A stretch of 34,743 nt of DNA, from positions 221,554 through 256,296 of the forward strand of contig QKYT01000027.1 in assembly GCA_003550305.1 (NCBI GenBank). The letters are read 5' to 3'. This stretch comes from Glomus cerebriforme (Eukaryota; Glomeromycota; Glomeromycetes; Glomerales; Glomeraceae). Positions 22,620-33,675 of the stretch are shown here, piece by piece. The notes under the pieces were generated by a model. That model did no database searches and was not told where the DNA came from. It saw only the letters and a program-made list of their open reading frames with translations. The number at the start of each line of letters is the position of its first letter. The first letter of the stretch is position 1. Both the position numbers and the translations under genes were made by a program.

Positions 22620-23159
22620 AATTTTAATAACAGATTTACACATTTTTAATCAGATTAGAATACCAAATACATTTATACTGATATTTACAGAGAAAAGTTA
22701 AGTATGCATATAGATTTGAAAAGATGAAGAAAGTTCTTAACTTAGCTTTTGATTTGGGATGTAAAGACAAAATTATTAATATGATTAATGGATTTATTGA
22801 CCAGAAGAAAAGTACAACAAACAATATGCAGATTTTGGATTCTGTAGTTCAGAAATGATGTGGACGTCCACCAAACAAATGGATTAAATCAGCTTTGGAA
22901 TCAAATTCACGTCATTTTAGCACAAAAAATAGTGCAATTAATCCATCTGATCCTAATTTATATGTATATAAAGTGCAACTTTCTCAGCAAGCATCTTCAT
23001 CAAGAATCCCTTTTAATACATTCAATACTAATGCTAATGTTAGCATACAAGAACATGAAATGGATGGGAATATGTCAAAATGAAAAGCTTATATATGTAA
23101 AGTTTGTGAACAATCAGGTCACAATGCTAGGACATGTAATAAACAAACCCAATGAAATA
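22620..23159 (+). pseudogene. MULE/FAR1-type transposase, C-terminal remnant
   Basis: The plus strand reads YRFEKMKKVLNLAFDLGCK..., then a TGA (22856-22858), CGRPPNKWIKSALES, about 55 further residues, a second TGA (23081-23083), and YICKVCEQSGHNARTCNK. The last segment is a perfect CX2CX4HX4C zinc knuckle. A GRPPxK basic segment followed by a zinc knuckle is the usual C-terminus of FAR1-like Mutator transposases. The catalytic core and SWIM domain are absent, so only the tail survives, with two in-frame stops. The inverted minisatellite abuts its 5' side. Confidence 0.7.
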
Positions 23160-23811
23160 TAGGCAATAGAATTTAGTTATAAACTTATAGTATTAGTAAA
23201 TTTTTTGTTCATTGTCTTTATTAAAAAAAATTAATAAAATAATTTTCAAACGTGAAAATGTCTAAGTCACGTGATTTATTAATATCACGTAATAACGGTG
23301 ATTTTAACCAACTATAAAAACAAATTTAAAATCTTTTAATTATAAACCGATCCTTTAATTTTTAATTATTCTAATCTAATAACCAATAATTATAAATATT
23401 ACTATCTATTTTACAATTATTATTTATATTTATATTATTATTATATTACTATTATTTTTTTTTTTAATGTTAAAGATGTATAAATATATGATTTTAAACT
23501 AAATCAACTCTCCAAGTTCTATATCTGTCATCCTTTTTTTTCTTACATGAAATTTATTTCTATTTTCTTCATGTTTCCTTTTCATTGACGATCCTCGAGT
23601 TCAGAATTAAGCTTCAGTTTAATTCTCAATAATAACTCATATGCATTTTCGTCTCCTATTATACAATAGATTACACATAAAAAAAATTGTTCTTAATAAA
23701 TATTTAAAATACTGTATGAATGATATCCATTACAAAACTTACCAAGCTAATTCTAATGATAAAGTCGACAGTCTTTGAAGTTTTTGTCACACCATCTCCC
23801 TTCAAATTGTG
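23160..23811. other. Non-coding interval
   Basis: AT-rich; two CACGT-containing sites lie near 23269 and 23285. It includes the 3' flank of the minus-strand gene ending at 23812. Nothing else recognised. Confidence 0.5.
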
Positions 23812-24547
23812 TTATTCCATGCGCGTGGTGGTTTCTTGCTTCGGTTTAAAAGATTTAAGAATTTCTAACGGTTTTAGTTTATACTCTCCGTGGAACAGCG
23901 TTTGATCAGAATCAGGAACCATAAACAAAGAACTATTTTTTATGAAGTTTAAGAGACAAAGTAGATCGGCGTCCGAGAAGTCAATATTTCGCGGAGGGTG
24001 GCATTTAATTGCGAATTCTTTTACTGTGTTGAAAGGAATATATTCCTGGTTTTTTACAAGGAATCTAAAGAGTGCTTTCTCGACATATTCTAATATTGGT
24101 TCAACATATGAATCTTGTTTAGATGGCGAGAACGAGAACTTTTGCGGAATTCGTGAAAATGATGGATGAACTAAAATTTCCTCCTCTTCATTTATAGAAA
24201 CTGCTTGTTCTTCTTCACTTTTCTGCGATTCTTTATCATTTTTAGGAACTGCATTTGAATTTTGTGTTTGTGTTTGTGTTCCATAAGAAATATTGTACTG
24301 CACAACTCTTACTTTCTTGAAAACAGCTCGATTATCTTTACATTTAATCGCTTATTAATGATCCGTATTCTTTACGTATCGCTTCATCATTTTTCATCAG
24401 ATCTCGTAATGAAGACTTCAACGCCTCACTATTACATTTACTTTTTACGGGAGGTTTTAACTTAATCAAATGTTTGATCGTTGCTTCTAGTGTTTCTTTA
24501 ACGTTATCCTTGAGATTCCTTTTGAGCCACTTTGATAACTTAGTCAT
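23812..24547 (-). CDS. Unrecognised protein, probably two exons (about 24374-24547 and 23812-24303)
   Basis: I do not recognise the family. The first segment starts at the ATG at 24547 and is basic and helical (MTKLSKWLKRNLKDNVKETLEATIKHL in outline). The second segment (23812 to about 24303) has an acidic, Q/S/E-rich N-terminal part and a helical C-terminal part with EYVEKALFRFLVKNQEY and a final basic tail. The frames differ, and the second segment lacks an ATG at its beginning (it opens with GTG), so splicing is likely. A possible donor is GTAAAG near 24373 with an acceptor near 24304-24316, but several acceptors fit equally and I cannot choose. Higher complexity and GC than its surroundings support real coding. 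Two separate genes remain possible. Confidence 0.5.
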
Positions 24548-24821
24548 TGTAAAAATGTAAAAAATGTAACGTAATTCTATCACTGTTCGAACGCGTAGTA
24601 AATATGTTATGGTCAAATTGACAAATTGATCAGTCAATTGTTTGAATCATTAAATATGACGCGCTTTTTCCTTAATATATAAATACCTCAATCCCTCAAA
24701 AAAAAATTTTTTTTTACGCTTGATCCGCTTGATCTCTGAAAAAAAACATTTTACTAGAATATTCTTTCTCACTACTTTTCTCACTCTAGTACTTTGGCAA
24801 TAATACAAGTTTTCCTATCCG

Positions 24822-25083
24822 CGAAGCCGAGAAACACTCTTTGTGTTTTGGTAGGTGGGATAGGCCTCGAAACACTTTCTTGTGTTTCGTAGGTGTTGTG
24901 AAACCGAGAAACGTTTCGTATGTTTCGTAGGTGGATCTGGGCGGTTCCAGGAGAAGCCGAAAAACACGTGCAATACGTGTTTCATAGGCGGATGACTGGT
25001 CGAAGCCGAAAAAACGTGCAACGCATGTTTTGTAGGTGGGCAAAGGACGAAATCGAAACCGAAAAACATGCTTCGTAGGTGGA
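24822..25083. repeat. Array of six imperfect palindromes (GAAGCCGARAAAC ... GTTTCRTAGGTGG)
   Basis: Units at about 24822-24859, 24860-24898, 24899-24935, 24952-24992, 25001-25040 and 25050-25083. Five can form a hairpin: conserved left arm GCCGA(G/A)AAAC, variable loop, right arm GTTT(C/T)(G/A)TAGGTGG. Unit 4 pairs AAACACGT with ACGTGTTT plus an outer GCC/GGC. Arm bases change together between units (ACAC with GTGT, ACGTG with CGTGT), which is covariation. Unit 6 is short and lacks most of the right arm. GC is far above the local average. Minus-strand reading gives repeated PPTYETC- and PPTKH-like peptides without a credible gene. Confidence 0.85.
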
Positions 25084-25163
25084 GATAGTAGTCGGGGACT
25101 TGTATTAACCAAATGTACTCTTTTTGACTTGACAAATACGCATTCACTCTTCATTCATAAAGG

Positions 25164-25373
25164 TTATGGTTTAGCAATAATAATATTGATTTTAAAAAAA
25201 AAATTATTGCTAACTTTATAGGTCCTGCACCAACCTTTCCATTTAGGAGCTGGAAACTTCTGATTTCTATTATAACCATTTCTCCAGCGGTCATTGCAAA
25301 AATCTTGAATTCGATTCTTGAACCGAGGAGGATTCTTGATGCAAACCCTATAAAACAAGGTGAGCTTTGCCAT
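25164..25373 (-). CDS. Short uncharacterised ORF, possibly a 5' exon
   Basis: Begins at the ATG at 25373 and reads about 54 good-quality residues (basic, Trp- and Arg-rich: FKNRIQDFCNDRWRNGYN, KWKGWC) before entering low-complexity AAATTATTGC sequence. A splice donor (GTTAGC) may follow the Lys codon near 25219. The hairpin array lies directly downstream on the same strand. No family recognised. Confidence 0.35.
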   Translation of the reverse strand: MAKLTLFYRVCIKNPPRFKNRIQDFCNDRWRNGYNRNQKFPAPKWKGWCRTYKVSNNFFFKINIIIAKP

Positions 25374-25520
25374 TAGTTTATTTTTAACTCCTCAACAGTC
25401 AAAAGGACTTTCTATTAAGGTTCAATGTTATGCATATCTGACTCGTTTGCCTTTTTTCTGTTTCATGATTAATTTGACGCAATATACTACGAGTATATAT
25501 ATAATTTCAATTTTCAATAT

Positions 25521-25647
25521 AAAAAAGTGCCCTGTGATATTGCAATGCACTTTTTTTTATATATAAAAGAGTGAGTTGCGGTAATGCGATTCACTTTTTT
25601 ATATTGATATAAAAAGTGAATCGTAATATCGCAACGCACTTTTTTAT
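25521..25647. repeat. Three tandem palindromic units (AAAAAGTG ... CACTTTTTT)
   Basis: Units at about 25521-25556, 25565-25600 and 25611-25647. Each starts with AAAA(A/G)(A/G)GTG and ends with CACTTTTTT, with a GC-richer centre (TTGCGGTAATGCGATT in unit 2). Each unit resembles its own reverse complement and also pairs with its neighbour; units 2 and 3 form a stem of more than 30 bp with few mismatches. Confidence 0.8.
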
Positions 25648-25766
25648 ATTTATAATTACTAATATCTACAATCACTTATTACTGGATAAACCATAAAATC
25701 TATAAATAACTTAGTTTAGGACCAGGTCCAGAACTGACCTAACCATCCCTAATTTTATGGGATATA

Positions 25767-25829
25767 ATCGAATTTTAGAATCGAAACTTGAGAAACGATT
25801 AATCGCGATTACTCGATTCTAAAATCGAT
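25767..25829. repeat. Inverted repeat with ATCGA(A)TTTTAGAATCGA arms
   Basis: The left arm 25767-25784 and right arm 25813-25829 are reverse complements apart from one extra base. Between them is the palindrome-rich AATCGCGATT. ATGGGA(A)T occurs outside both arms, so the inverted repeat may extend to a small MITE of about 110-130 bp. Confidence 0.7.
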
Positions 25830-26342
25830 TTTAATTATGGGAATCGATTCCAATCCCTTTAGCTGAAATAGATTTGTGATGAATTTTATTTTCAATTTAT
25901 CAATTCAAACACTCTAAGTCTATTCAAATTCCTTTCATAATAAATAAATATTAATAGTTAAACTGTTAAATAGCATGAGACAAAGTCGTTTAGAAATATT
26001 GTGAAGTTTCATCAGTTAATCTTTAAGTTTTTATTTAGTCAAAGTATGTCAGTTAACTGTTAAAATTAACTTTACGAAAATCTTTTTAAGTAGAGTTTTT
26101 CCTTTAAAAAAATTTTCATATTTATTATTTATTTCAGTATTACGCGGTCAATTAATTGTGGTAGAAACGTAGAATTATTTTTAAATTAAGATCTTTACAA
26201 TTTTAAACTATTTATATTATACAGTATAAATAACATACTAAATTTCTTAAAATATATTTATATATAATTGGTTAAATACATATATTTATTCATAGATTTT
26301 ATAGAACTAAATTATTTATTTATAACATAATCGAATTATTTT

Positions 26343-29310
26343 TTAAGTTCTGTCTGTAGAATTTTGGGAACTAAACCACTCTTCAATCTTTTCAGTGTAA
26401 GCTTCATAAGTAATGGTCGGAGGAAAAAAATCCCTATAATTGTAAATATAAAACAAATTAAATTATATTATTCTTCATCGTAAATATTGGTTTAAATTAT
26501 TGCCCACACAATGTTATTAAAAAGATATAAATTAAATTAAATCAAAAGCATACTTATTTCTACGATCTATAAAAAAATGTTTTAAGAAAGTATCATTTTT
26601 CGGCAATGAACATGTAATTTCAATGTATGCAATTACTTGTGCCCGAATCATGGCCCATTCAGTGAGTCCACGTTGATATACGTCTGAATAAATATTGTTT
26701 ACAAAAGCGACTGCAAGGGAAAAGAGATATCAGAAAAATGTATTAAAGTAAAAGGAGAAGGATTGCGTATACATACTTAAAATGTTTATGATTATGATGG
26801 CTGCAAAGAGGGAGAAACCAATGGTGCCTATAATCACGAAGTTGAAATATTTCCACTCATCCAGAGAATCGTAGCCGGCATTTAAAAACCCTAGCCAAAC
26901 ATTATTTAATGATTTACCGTAATCTCCAAACACGTTATCTGGTATTTGATTCTGATCATTAAGATTAGGTGGGATCAATGAAATAAAAACCATTGCTTGA
27001 TAAGCAATGGCAAATACAAATGTGCCTAAAATAAAAAGTAGCCACCGAGCCTCTCTGCAAATATGCATAATAACTACACAAGTAAAAAGGTCAATACATT
27101 TGTTAAATCTTTAGATAGAGATCGTTTATTAGAATACTAACCAATGACAAAAATTCCAATATTTTTAAACATAGCTAAAAGTCCGATGAACCCTATCCAT
27201 AATAAAAAGATTGTTATAGCTTGGAATATGTTAAGGCCATAATTCAAAAACTTATTCTTCAGAAATCCAATAACAACAACGAAAATCAATGCAAGGAATA
27301 AGACATAGGTTGAAGTGATAGTAAAGAATCGCTTTCCAAACCCATTTATCACAATTATAATCGCAAATCGAGTAATAATTATTACTGAAATTGCTATCAC
27401 AATCATGCATGCAATCATTACTTTACTACCACCAATTCTGTTAGTTGCTTCATCAATTGCGGTGGTATCAATCCCATTAATTTCTTTATTAATCTCCATA
27501 ACATAGTAGTTGTTTATTTCCTCAGTTGTCACATCATTCATTGCCGCAGCAATTGCCGTTTGACTAATTGCATCGTCATTAATTGCATTAATTGCTGCAT
27601 CGTTAATTACTGGAATAAAATTATTATCTTGAATTTTAGTATATGCTCTGTTAATCGCTGCAGAAATTACATCGATATTGCTTTTAACTGCTTCAGCAAT
27701 TGTTACATTGTTAACGATATTCATTGTTGTAGTAATCGCAGTAATATAACTTTTCGTTGCTGCATTAGTAATATCATTAATATAATTATTATTTGCAACG
27801 GTAATTGCCCTGTCTTTATTAAAATCCAGAGTAACTGATGTAATAAAAAGGGAACAGATAAGGAGATAACCAATAAGAAACCCATAAAAGCCCGTCCGTG
27901 CAAAAGCATGCCACTTGAACTTAACAATGGCATGGAAAAACGGAGACTCAATTATCTTGGAGGAAACATGATTAGCATCAAATACCTCAGAGTTATTGGA
28001 TAAGATAAGATTAATAAAGGGGCTTGTGCCACGAGGAAACAAAGTACTAATAATACTGTTACGATTATCTTCAGGGTAGGTACATAGTCCAGGTAGTGGT
28101 ATATAGCATAATGTGGCATAGTGTTGAGCACTCTTTTCAAATCTTGTTTATAATATATAATTGCAATTAGTGCATAGTTTTTGGAATTAAAGGATGACAT
28201 ATACAAACCTGTCAAAAAAAGATGAGGGCAAATTAATGGAAGAAGGAAATCTATAGCTCCAAAAATTTTCACGAATTGAAAGAAATTTTTCTTGTTTATT
28301 TTGTTGTTCTTTTCCAAACCAATCCGGTGGAACCTTAACATAGGTGAGCCGTTTCGCAAGTTTATCTACGAGGTCTTTATAGGATTTTTTTAATGAGGAT
28401 TGGAAGTAAATGAGAAACCACAAGCATGAATTTGTACTTTTTTTCTCCGTTCATTTTTATACATTCATCAATAAGCTTTTGAATTTCGTCATAATTTTTC
28501 CACTTAACATCTAATTCATTATAAATTTCCGGATTAATGATGGATAGGGATGGGTCGGCTCGAATCACGTGATTTCGAGAAATTTTTATATCTAGCGGAT
28601 TTTAAATTAGTATGGGCTAAAAATCTATTAGAATTAAAAGAAGCACTTATTCTTTCAAAATAAATAAAAAAAAAGAAAATTTATAGACTAAAAATTATTT
28701 CATTAAACTTGAACCGAACCGCTCCAAAAGTCGGCTTGAAAAAGGATCGACGTCAAAATTATGACGATCATGGACCAACTATTGTTTGATGACCAATCAA
28801 AATTTTCTTAATTGATCATCATCACATGAGCTACCTGTGTCTTTAATTTGACGCATGTAGCTCACATTTTTTTTAATGAAAGTAGAAGTGGAGCCGATGG
28901 TGAGCCGAAATTGAGCCGAACAAGTCGCTCCCATCCCTAATGATGGAACGACTTTGCTGTTTAGTATCAATTTCTTCTAAATCATCTGGTTGTTCACTAA
29001 TGATTTCTTTTAAATCATCTGACATTTCATTTGAACCATCTGTTTTTACCATTAAATTCATTATATAATTCATTAACGAACAAATATCAATTACAGTATT
29101 TATGTTCTCCGTATCATTAGGATAAAGTGATCCCAGCATTTCTTTGACTTGATCGATAAATTCTTTATCTGGAACATCTAGATTATCGAAATAATCATCA
29201 TCTTTATCGATGCAAAATATTGTATATGTAAATGTTAAAAATTGAGAGAGATAGAGGATATCAATGAATAATAAAGGCTCATTAAATAGTAACTTTCGTG
29301 TATTACAATT
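26343..29310 (-). pseudogene. TRP-like cation channel gene, disrupted by a MITE and a frameshift
   Basis: Reading right to left, I join these segments: 28948-29310, [MITE], 28209-28536 (with a probable 1-base indel in a 7-T run at 28385-28391), 27142-28142, 26777-27073, 26554-26710 and 26343-26433. Introns 28143-28208, 27074-27141, 26711-26776 and 26434-26553 (66-120 bp) are GT-AG and phase-consistent. The protein has a helical N-terminal part, a cytosolic KVPPDWFGKEQQ region, the block CYIPLPGLCTYPEDN, and FHAIVKFKWHAFARTGFYGF leading into the first membrane helix. After it come several further membrane helices, a pore-like FGDYGKSLNNVWLGFLNAGYDSL, and the last helix FAAIIIINILIAFVNNIYSDVYQRGL. 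The C-terminus ends EEWFSSQNSTDRT. This layout fits TRP/ion-transport-type channels of Glomeromycotina. The 5' end is unresolved; upstream of 29310 the frame meets a stop. Confidence 0.75.
28545..28939. mobile_element. hAT-type MITE inserted in an exon, 8-bp target duplication
   Basis: A 395-bp element with termini TAGGGATGGG on both sides (inverted). It is flanked by the perfect 8-bp duplication ATGATGGA (28537-28544 and 28940-28947), the hAT signature. Sub-terminal GAGCCGA motifs repeat near the right end (about 28892-28921) and appear inverted (TCGGCTC) near the left end. There is no coding capacity. Removing it with one target copy restores an uninterrupted channel reading frame (SRSIINPEIYNE); 403 added bases also shift the frame. 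Confidence 0.9.
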
Positions 29311-32220
29311 TTATGATTACACGTAGATATTTTTTCCAGTTTACAATGAAATCAAGTGATCCAAATATTACAAATTTAATTTTATTTATTTTATTTGAGA
29401 TCTTCAGATATACGGGCAGCGAAATCCGACGATAGATTAATAAATTTAATAAATGATAACCAATAAAAAAAAAATCCGCAGTGAGATTAGTAATAATGTG
29501 TATCACAGAGAATACATTAATTTGTTACACACGTGAAAGCATTATAACTACTTTCAGCAAATTACAAGTCAAAAAAGAGATAATATGTACTTATTTTAGG
29601 TAAGGTAACGTCGCATATTAAATTGTAACTATAACAGATAATGTACCACGACTAGTTATACAATAACAGGGGCTTATGTTTTTTAAAAAAAATATAACAT
29701 TGCAATGAACTGTCCTATTTGAAAAACAAACTTAGTAAAATAAATTTCCAAGATAGAATTGATTTGATCGACTCTAAATTCGATTTCCGATTTCGGAAAA
29801 TTCCTTAAAAATTGTGTCGCGCGCCAAGACATACTTTAATCATTTGAGTCGAATTTTGTACACATTGAATTCACGTACTTTTATAAATGGCTAAGTTTAT
29901 AGGGACAAGCAAAAATAAATGCTTAAAAATAATAAAGTCTGCGAATTTTTTTAATACTAATTAGTATGAAATTTTTGTTGTTTTCTAAAAATACCTAATA
30001 TTATTTAATTGTTATTTTAAAAACTTTTAATTTTTAAATTATAAATATAAATGTATGAAATTGTATTACATATAAAACGTACCATATAAAATTTTTTACT
30101 TGGTTATAATAATTATAATTCATAATAATTTTATAAGCTTATTTAAATTAAAAATTCATAATATTACTTAATTGTATATGAGCCTATATATTAATAATTA
30201 ACTGCAACTTATACTGTATGTACAGTGTATACTGTCTTTTTTTCTCTTACAAAAGTAATAATATTACTTTCAAAAAAAAACTATTTAAAGTATATTATAA
30301 GAGCTAGTATATACAGTAGAATAAAACAAACACGTTTTTTTTTTGGTCTTCTACATTGGAAGTCAAAATTTCTCATTCTCGAAAAATATTCATTATAATA
30401 TAAAAACTTTAAAGATGATTTAAACTAGAGTAACTATAAATTCTCCTTAATTAGAAACAATTTCCGATTTATTCAACGCCGACAGTATTTACATTTTTCT
30501 CTATTGAGAATGAAGTAATTAGTCATGGGACTCCGGTGTTTAGTGTTACAGTTTGGGTTCTATAATTTACACGATATGTATCCAATGATTGTTTGTCAAT
30601 TGAACATGTTGACAGATTGGCAGACACAACAGTATTCTTGTGCTGTATTTATCCTTAGTTGTTACGTATTCTACTTATTAATAAAATTTATACTTCTATA
30701 CTTCAACTTTAGAAGAATGAAATATTTATATAGCCATTAATTAATATGAATACATGATACATAAATTTACGTATACTTATCTAAAAATCTACTAATGCAA
30801 TCCTCCTTTATAGTCACATTTGGGTGTAATAATTTTTCGAAATTTAACGTGCATTTACAAATCACACAATTAAACTTAATATAACGAACCTCTGGTTTAA
30901 ATATAACTTTATTTAACGATTCAAAAAAAATTTTAAACCCCGGTTCTTAATTATATCAAAATTAGTATATCAAATTCTGACTGTATATTTTTAATGTTCA
31001 TATTATCTTCAAAAGTTTTAATTAAGCTCATCCTCTTATAGATAGGATTTTCATTTACTGTACACTCTATAAATCTGATATAAATCAATAATTAAAAAAA
31101 AAGACGCAAATTAATAACCTATTGCGGAAAATTCCCAGCAGTTTTTATCAACCAATAAGCATTCAAGTGATTATCACAATCGAAAGCCTATCATCTTTAT
31201 CTTTGAACGATTTACAATTTACACACGGCAGGCAAATGTGGGTTTACTGAGACTATCTGTGTATCTAAGTGGTTTTTCGCTTGTATTTTTTTGGTACAAT
31301 ATTAGTTAATGGCTTGGAAAATGAGTATTTTTTTGCAGTAGATCTGAGCATGACTTCTTTTGTCACGCTCCTTCGCTTTCCATTTTTAGTAAGTACGGAG
31401 GATTTTTTCGGTTAGTGAAATCCTATTTGTCACGCTATATGTCACGTGTTTAATTAATTGTCTTAATTCCGCCAATAACGCTGGCCGAAGACAATAATGC
31501 CGGCCAAATTACGTATCAGATCTATTGAGAGTTAATTTATTAACCTTTTTTCAGTTATATGGTTAATCACGTATTTTATTTATACTTTAGGAATGTTTTA
31601 CTAAGTCAAATACATTAATAATAATTAATTTACAATTTTTTTTTAATATACAATATACAATATATTATATATTTTTTTTTTTAGACAAGTTAATTGAGTT
31701 TATTGTATTAATATTCAAAGGACAAATATATAGGATAAATTATGAATATATTCTCTATCAAAGAAAAGTGTAACTTGTCAATTATCATGCAAGATAAAGA
31801 TTTATAAAGGTAGAACTTGGTACCAGATTCTCTTAGTAAAACCAACCCCTATACTTTACCATGCAATTTATTTTTATATGATTAACTAGTTTATTAAATA
31901 CATCATAAGTATTAACCCTATTTTGTACATTTGAAAATAAAATTATCAGATCTATTACTATAATTACTACTACTATTATAACTATTGTACATATTAAAAT
32001 TTATATTTTCATTTTCATAAAATTTTGAATTATAAATAGTATTTATATATTTGACAATTTATAAACTCTATTTAACATTATATTTTCTTTAGTTCTTCCT
32101 AGTTTAATAAAATCATTAATGCTTAAAATCTAACAGAGATGTATATATGATAATATTTTTAACTTGATGATTAAATTTATCATATTTTATAGCATTATTA
32201 TAATAGTATATTATATAGGC
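29311..32220. other. AT-rich intergenic DNA without supported genes
   Basis: About 2.9 kb. Short ORFs exist but lack motifs or sensible composition. CCTCCTTTATAGTCAC near 30801 resembles the Tigger-like ends found at 17.0 and 19.2 kb and may be a solo end. A somewhat GC-richer patch at 31330-31530 contains repeated GTCACG and two GGCCGA/GGCC sites, with no clear function. Confidence 0.5.
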
Positions 32221-32847
32221 ATATTTGGGGGTTCTGGGACAAAAATTTCCGAATAGGAATATAAAAGTGTGTGGCCTCCCAGCCACTTTCTCGATATACG
32301 AAAATTTTGAAATCTTTAATGAATCCCCAAATTTATTTACAAGACCAGAAAACATATTGAAATCCAATATTGAATTCAAGCTTAAAATCGGGGTGGGCTT
32401 AAATTATATTAATATATTTCCTTACTCAAATTTTTTGTTTTCAAGTTAAAAGAGAATACCATCTTTGTTAACACGCTGGCCAGTTTTTAATTCCAATTGG
32501 TATAACAAAAAAAGTATGCTTTTCTGCTTATCCTTAAATCGGACTCAGAGTACCGAGGATCGAAGTGTCTGAGTGTACTTTGTGTGAGATTCTGCAAGCT
32601 CTTTTTGCATACTATAGTTTCATNTTATCCTAGAATTAATTCTAAAGCTGATTCATTATTATTATCAAAGAGAAAAATTTTNACCTAAGCCTGTCTTANG
32701 TGAAAATTTTTTGTGTATTCNAGTCTTACCTCAGGTGTAAAAAAATTTGGGCTAGGTGTACATTTTCGGACTAGGTGTAAATTTTTTTGTATACAAGATA
32801 TGTTCCACCTCTAAGTCTAACCTCTAAGACTAACCCTAATATGTCTT
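32221..32847. other. Unassigned interval with ambiguous bases and short CTAGGTGTA repeats
   Basis: Contains Ns at 32624, 32682, 32699 and 32721. GGGCTAGGTGTACATTTT and GGACTAGGTGTAAATTTT occur in tandem near 32748-32790. This may be the end region of the Polinton-like element to the right, but I could not identify its terminal repeat. Confidence 0.4.
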
Positions 32848-33081
32848 CTAAATGATGCCCAAAGCCTTATCTCGAAGCCTATTAATATATTGGGTCACAT
32901 AATAACCGTTAGCATATTTTCTACAAAGGCCAGGTTTAGAGCTAGTTGGCTTGCCACATATATCATATGGAACACGCACCTTGGCTTTCCAATGTTCATG
33001 ACACCCTTCAGGCCAATGGCAAGTACGCCCACAGATACCTCCAGTTCTGAGTAAATAGTTGCAAGAATATTTGCCTAACAT
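32848..33081 (-). CDS. Small Cys/His cluster protein (77 aa), probable Polinton-associated
   Basis: I start at the internal ATG at 33081. The frame is open further upstream, but that part is hydrophobic and low-complexity and would overlap the start of the divergent gene. The protein carries Cys7, Cys17, Cys21, Cys27, His28, His30, Cys42 and Cys53 in the pattern CNYLLRTGGICGRTCHWPEGCHEHW and then DICGKPT..GLC. This is likely one or two zinc-binding clusters, followed by a helical tail. Such small zinc-cluster proteins are common in large DNA transposons and DNA viruses; function is unknown. It is divergent from the 33163 gene by 81 bp. Confidence 0.5.
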   Translation of the reverse strand: MLGKYSCNYLLRTGGICGRTCHWPEGCHEHWKAKVRVPYDICGKPTSSKPGLCRKYANGYYVTQYINRLRDKALGII

Positions 33082-33162
33082 AGTAACAAGAAATAAATAA
33101 TTTATTTTAAACAAAAGATTTCGTAATATTAATACAAGCACCAGGATAGCAACACTTTTACA

Positions 33163-33546
33163 ATGAGTACACAAATTCAATTAGCCAAAACAAAGCCAAC
33201 CTATCAGGAAATCGAGAAGGCATTAATAAATATCGTCAAGGCTGGCATCTATTATAGAAGGCCAAAGGACGGAAAATTCATGTTAAGCTATAAAGAAAGA
33301 GTTAAGAAATTGCGTCAGGCAGAAGACCCTGATGAATTTATCCTAGAAAATGCAAAAAGATTGTTCCCAACTAAGGATAAGTATCATCAAATCATGGATG
33401 ACTACAAATCTTGGTATGGAAAAGATCCAAAAATTCTCAATGCTGTTATAGACCTATATAAGTTATATTATAAATTAGCTAAGGATTATTTTATTACTGA
33501 TAAACAAGTTGATGAAGAGACAGAAGACTACTTNACGTCAATTTGA
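33163..33546 (+). CDS. Uncharacterised helical protein, 127 aa, in the Polinton-like region
   Basis: An intact ORF from the ATG at 33163 to TGA. It is charged, mostly helical, and rich in Lys, Tyr and Asp (ALINIVKAGIYYRRP, YKERVKKLRQAEDPDEF, YKLYYKLAKDYF). One codon contains an N (33534), so residue 125 is unknown. GC and codon use match the integrase gene rather than the AT-rich flanks, and the two genes converge with about 130 bp between them. No family recognised; possibly an element-specific accessory protein. Confidence 0.6.
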   Translation: MSTQIQLAKTKPTYQEIEKALINIVKAGIYYRRPKDGKFMLSYKERVKKLRQAEDPDEFILENAKRLFPTKDKYHQIMDDYKSWYGKDPKILNAVIDLYKLYYKLAKDYFITDKQVDEETEDYXTSI

Positions 33547-33675
33547 TAAGANCCACTGGGGAGGCAATTCAGTGTCAGAAGGAATGGTCATTATTTCCTC
33601 TCTCACAAAAGATCTTTCAGGATGTTTGAGTATATAATCATTATTATTAATTTGTCCGAATGGGACTTCTTCCAA

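Noticed and set aside
24786..25154. Two overlapping minus-strand ORFs of 110-122 residues
   Set aside because: Both follow the hairpin array; the repetitive PPTKH and YET peptides reflect the DNA palindromes rather than a protein.
24822..25647. CRISPR array
   Set aside because: Units are palindromes without conserved repeats separated by unique spacers, no cas genes are present, and the genome is eukaryotic.
27315..27838. Plus-strand ORFs opposite the channel gene
   Set aside because: Antisense shadows of the channel's low-complexity loop and membrane helices.
30525..30740. 71-residue plus-strand ORF with a hydrophobic stretch
   Set aside because: Isolated, no motif, composition like the AT-rich surroundings.
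32116..32449. Overlapping ORFs on both strands
   Set aside because: No motif on either strand and no reason to prefer one; may be repeat-derived.
32815..32845. Telomere-like CTAACCCTAA
   Set aside because: A single partial copy without a tandem array.
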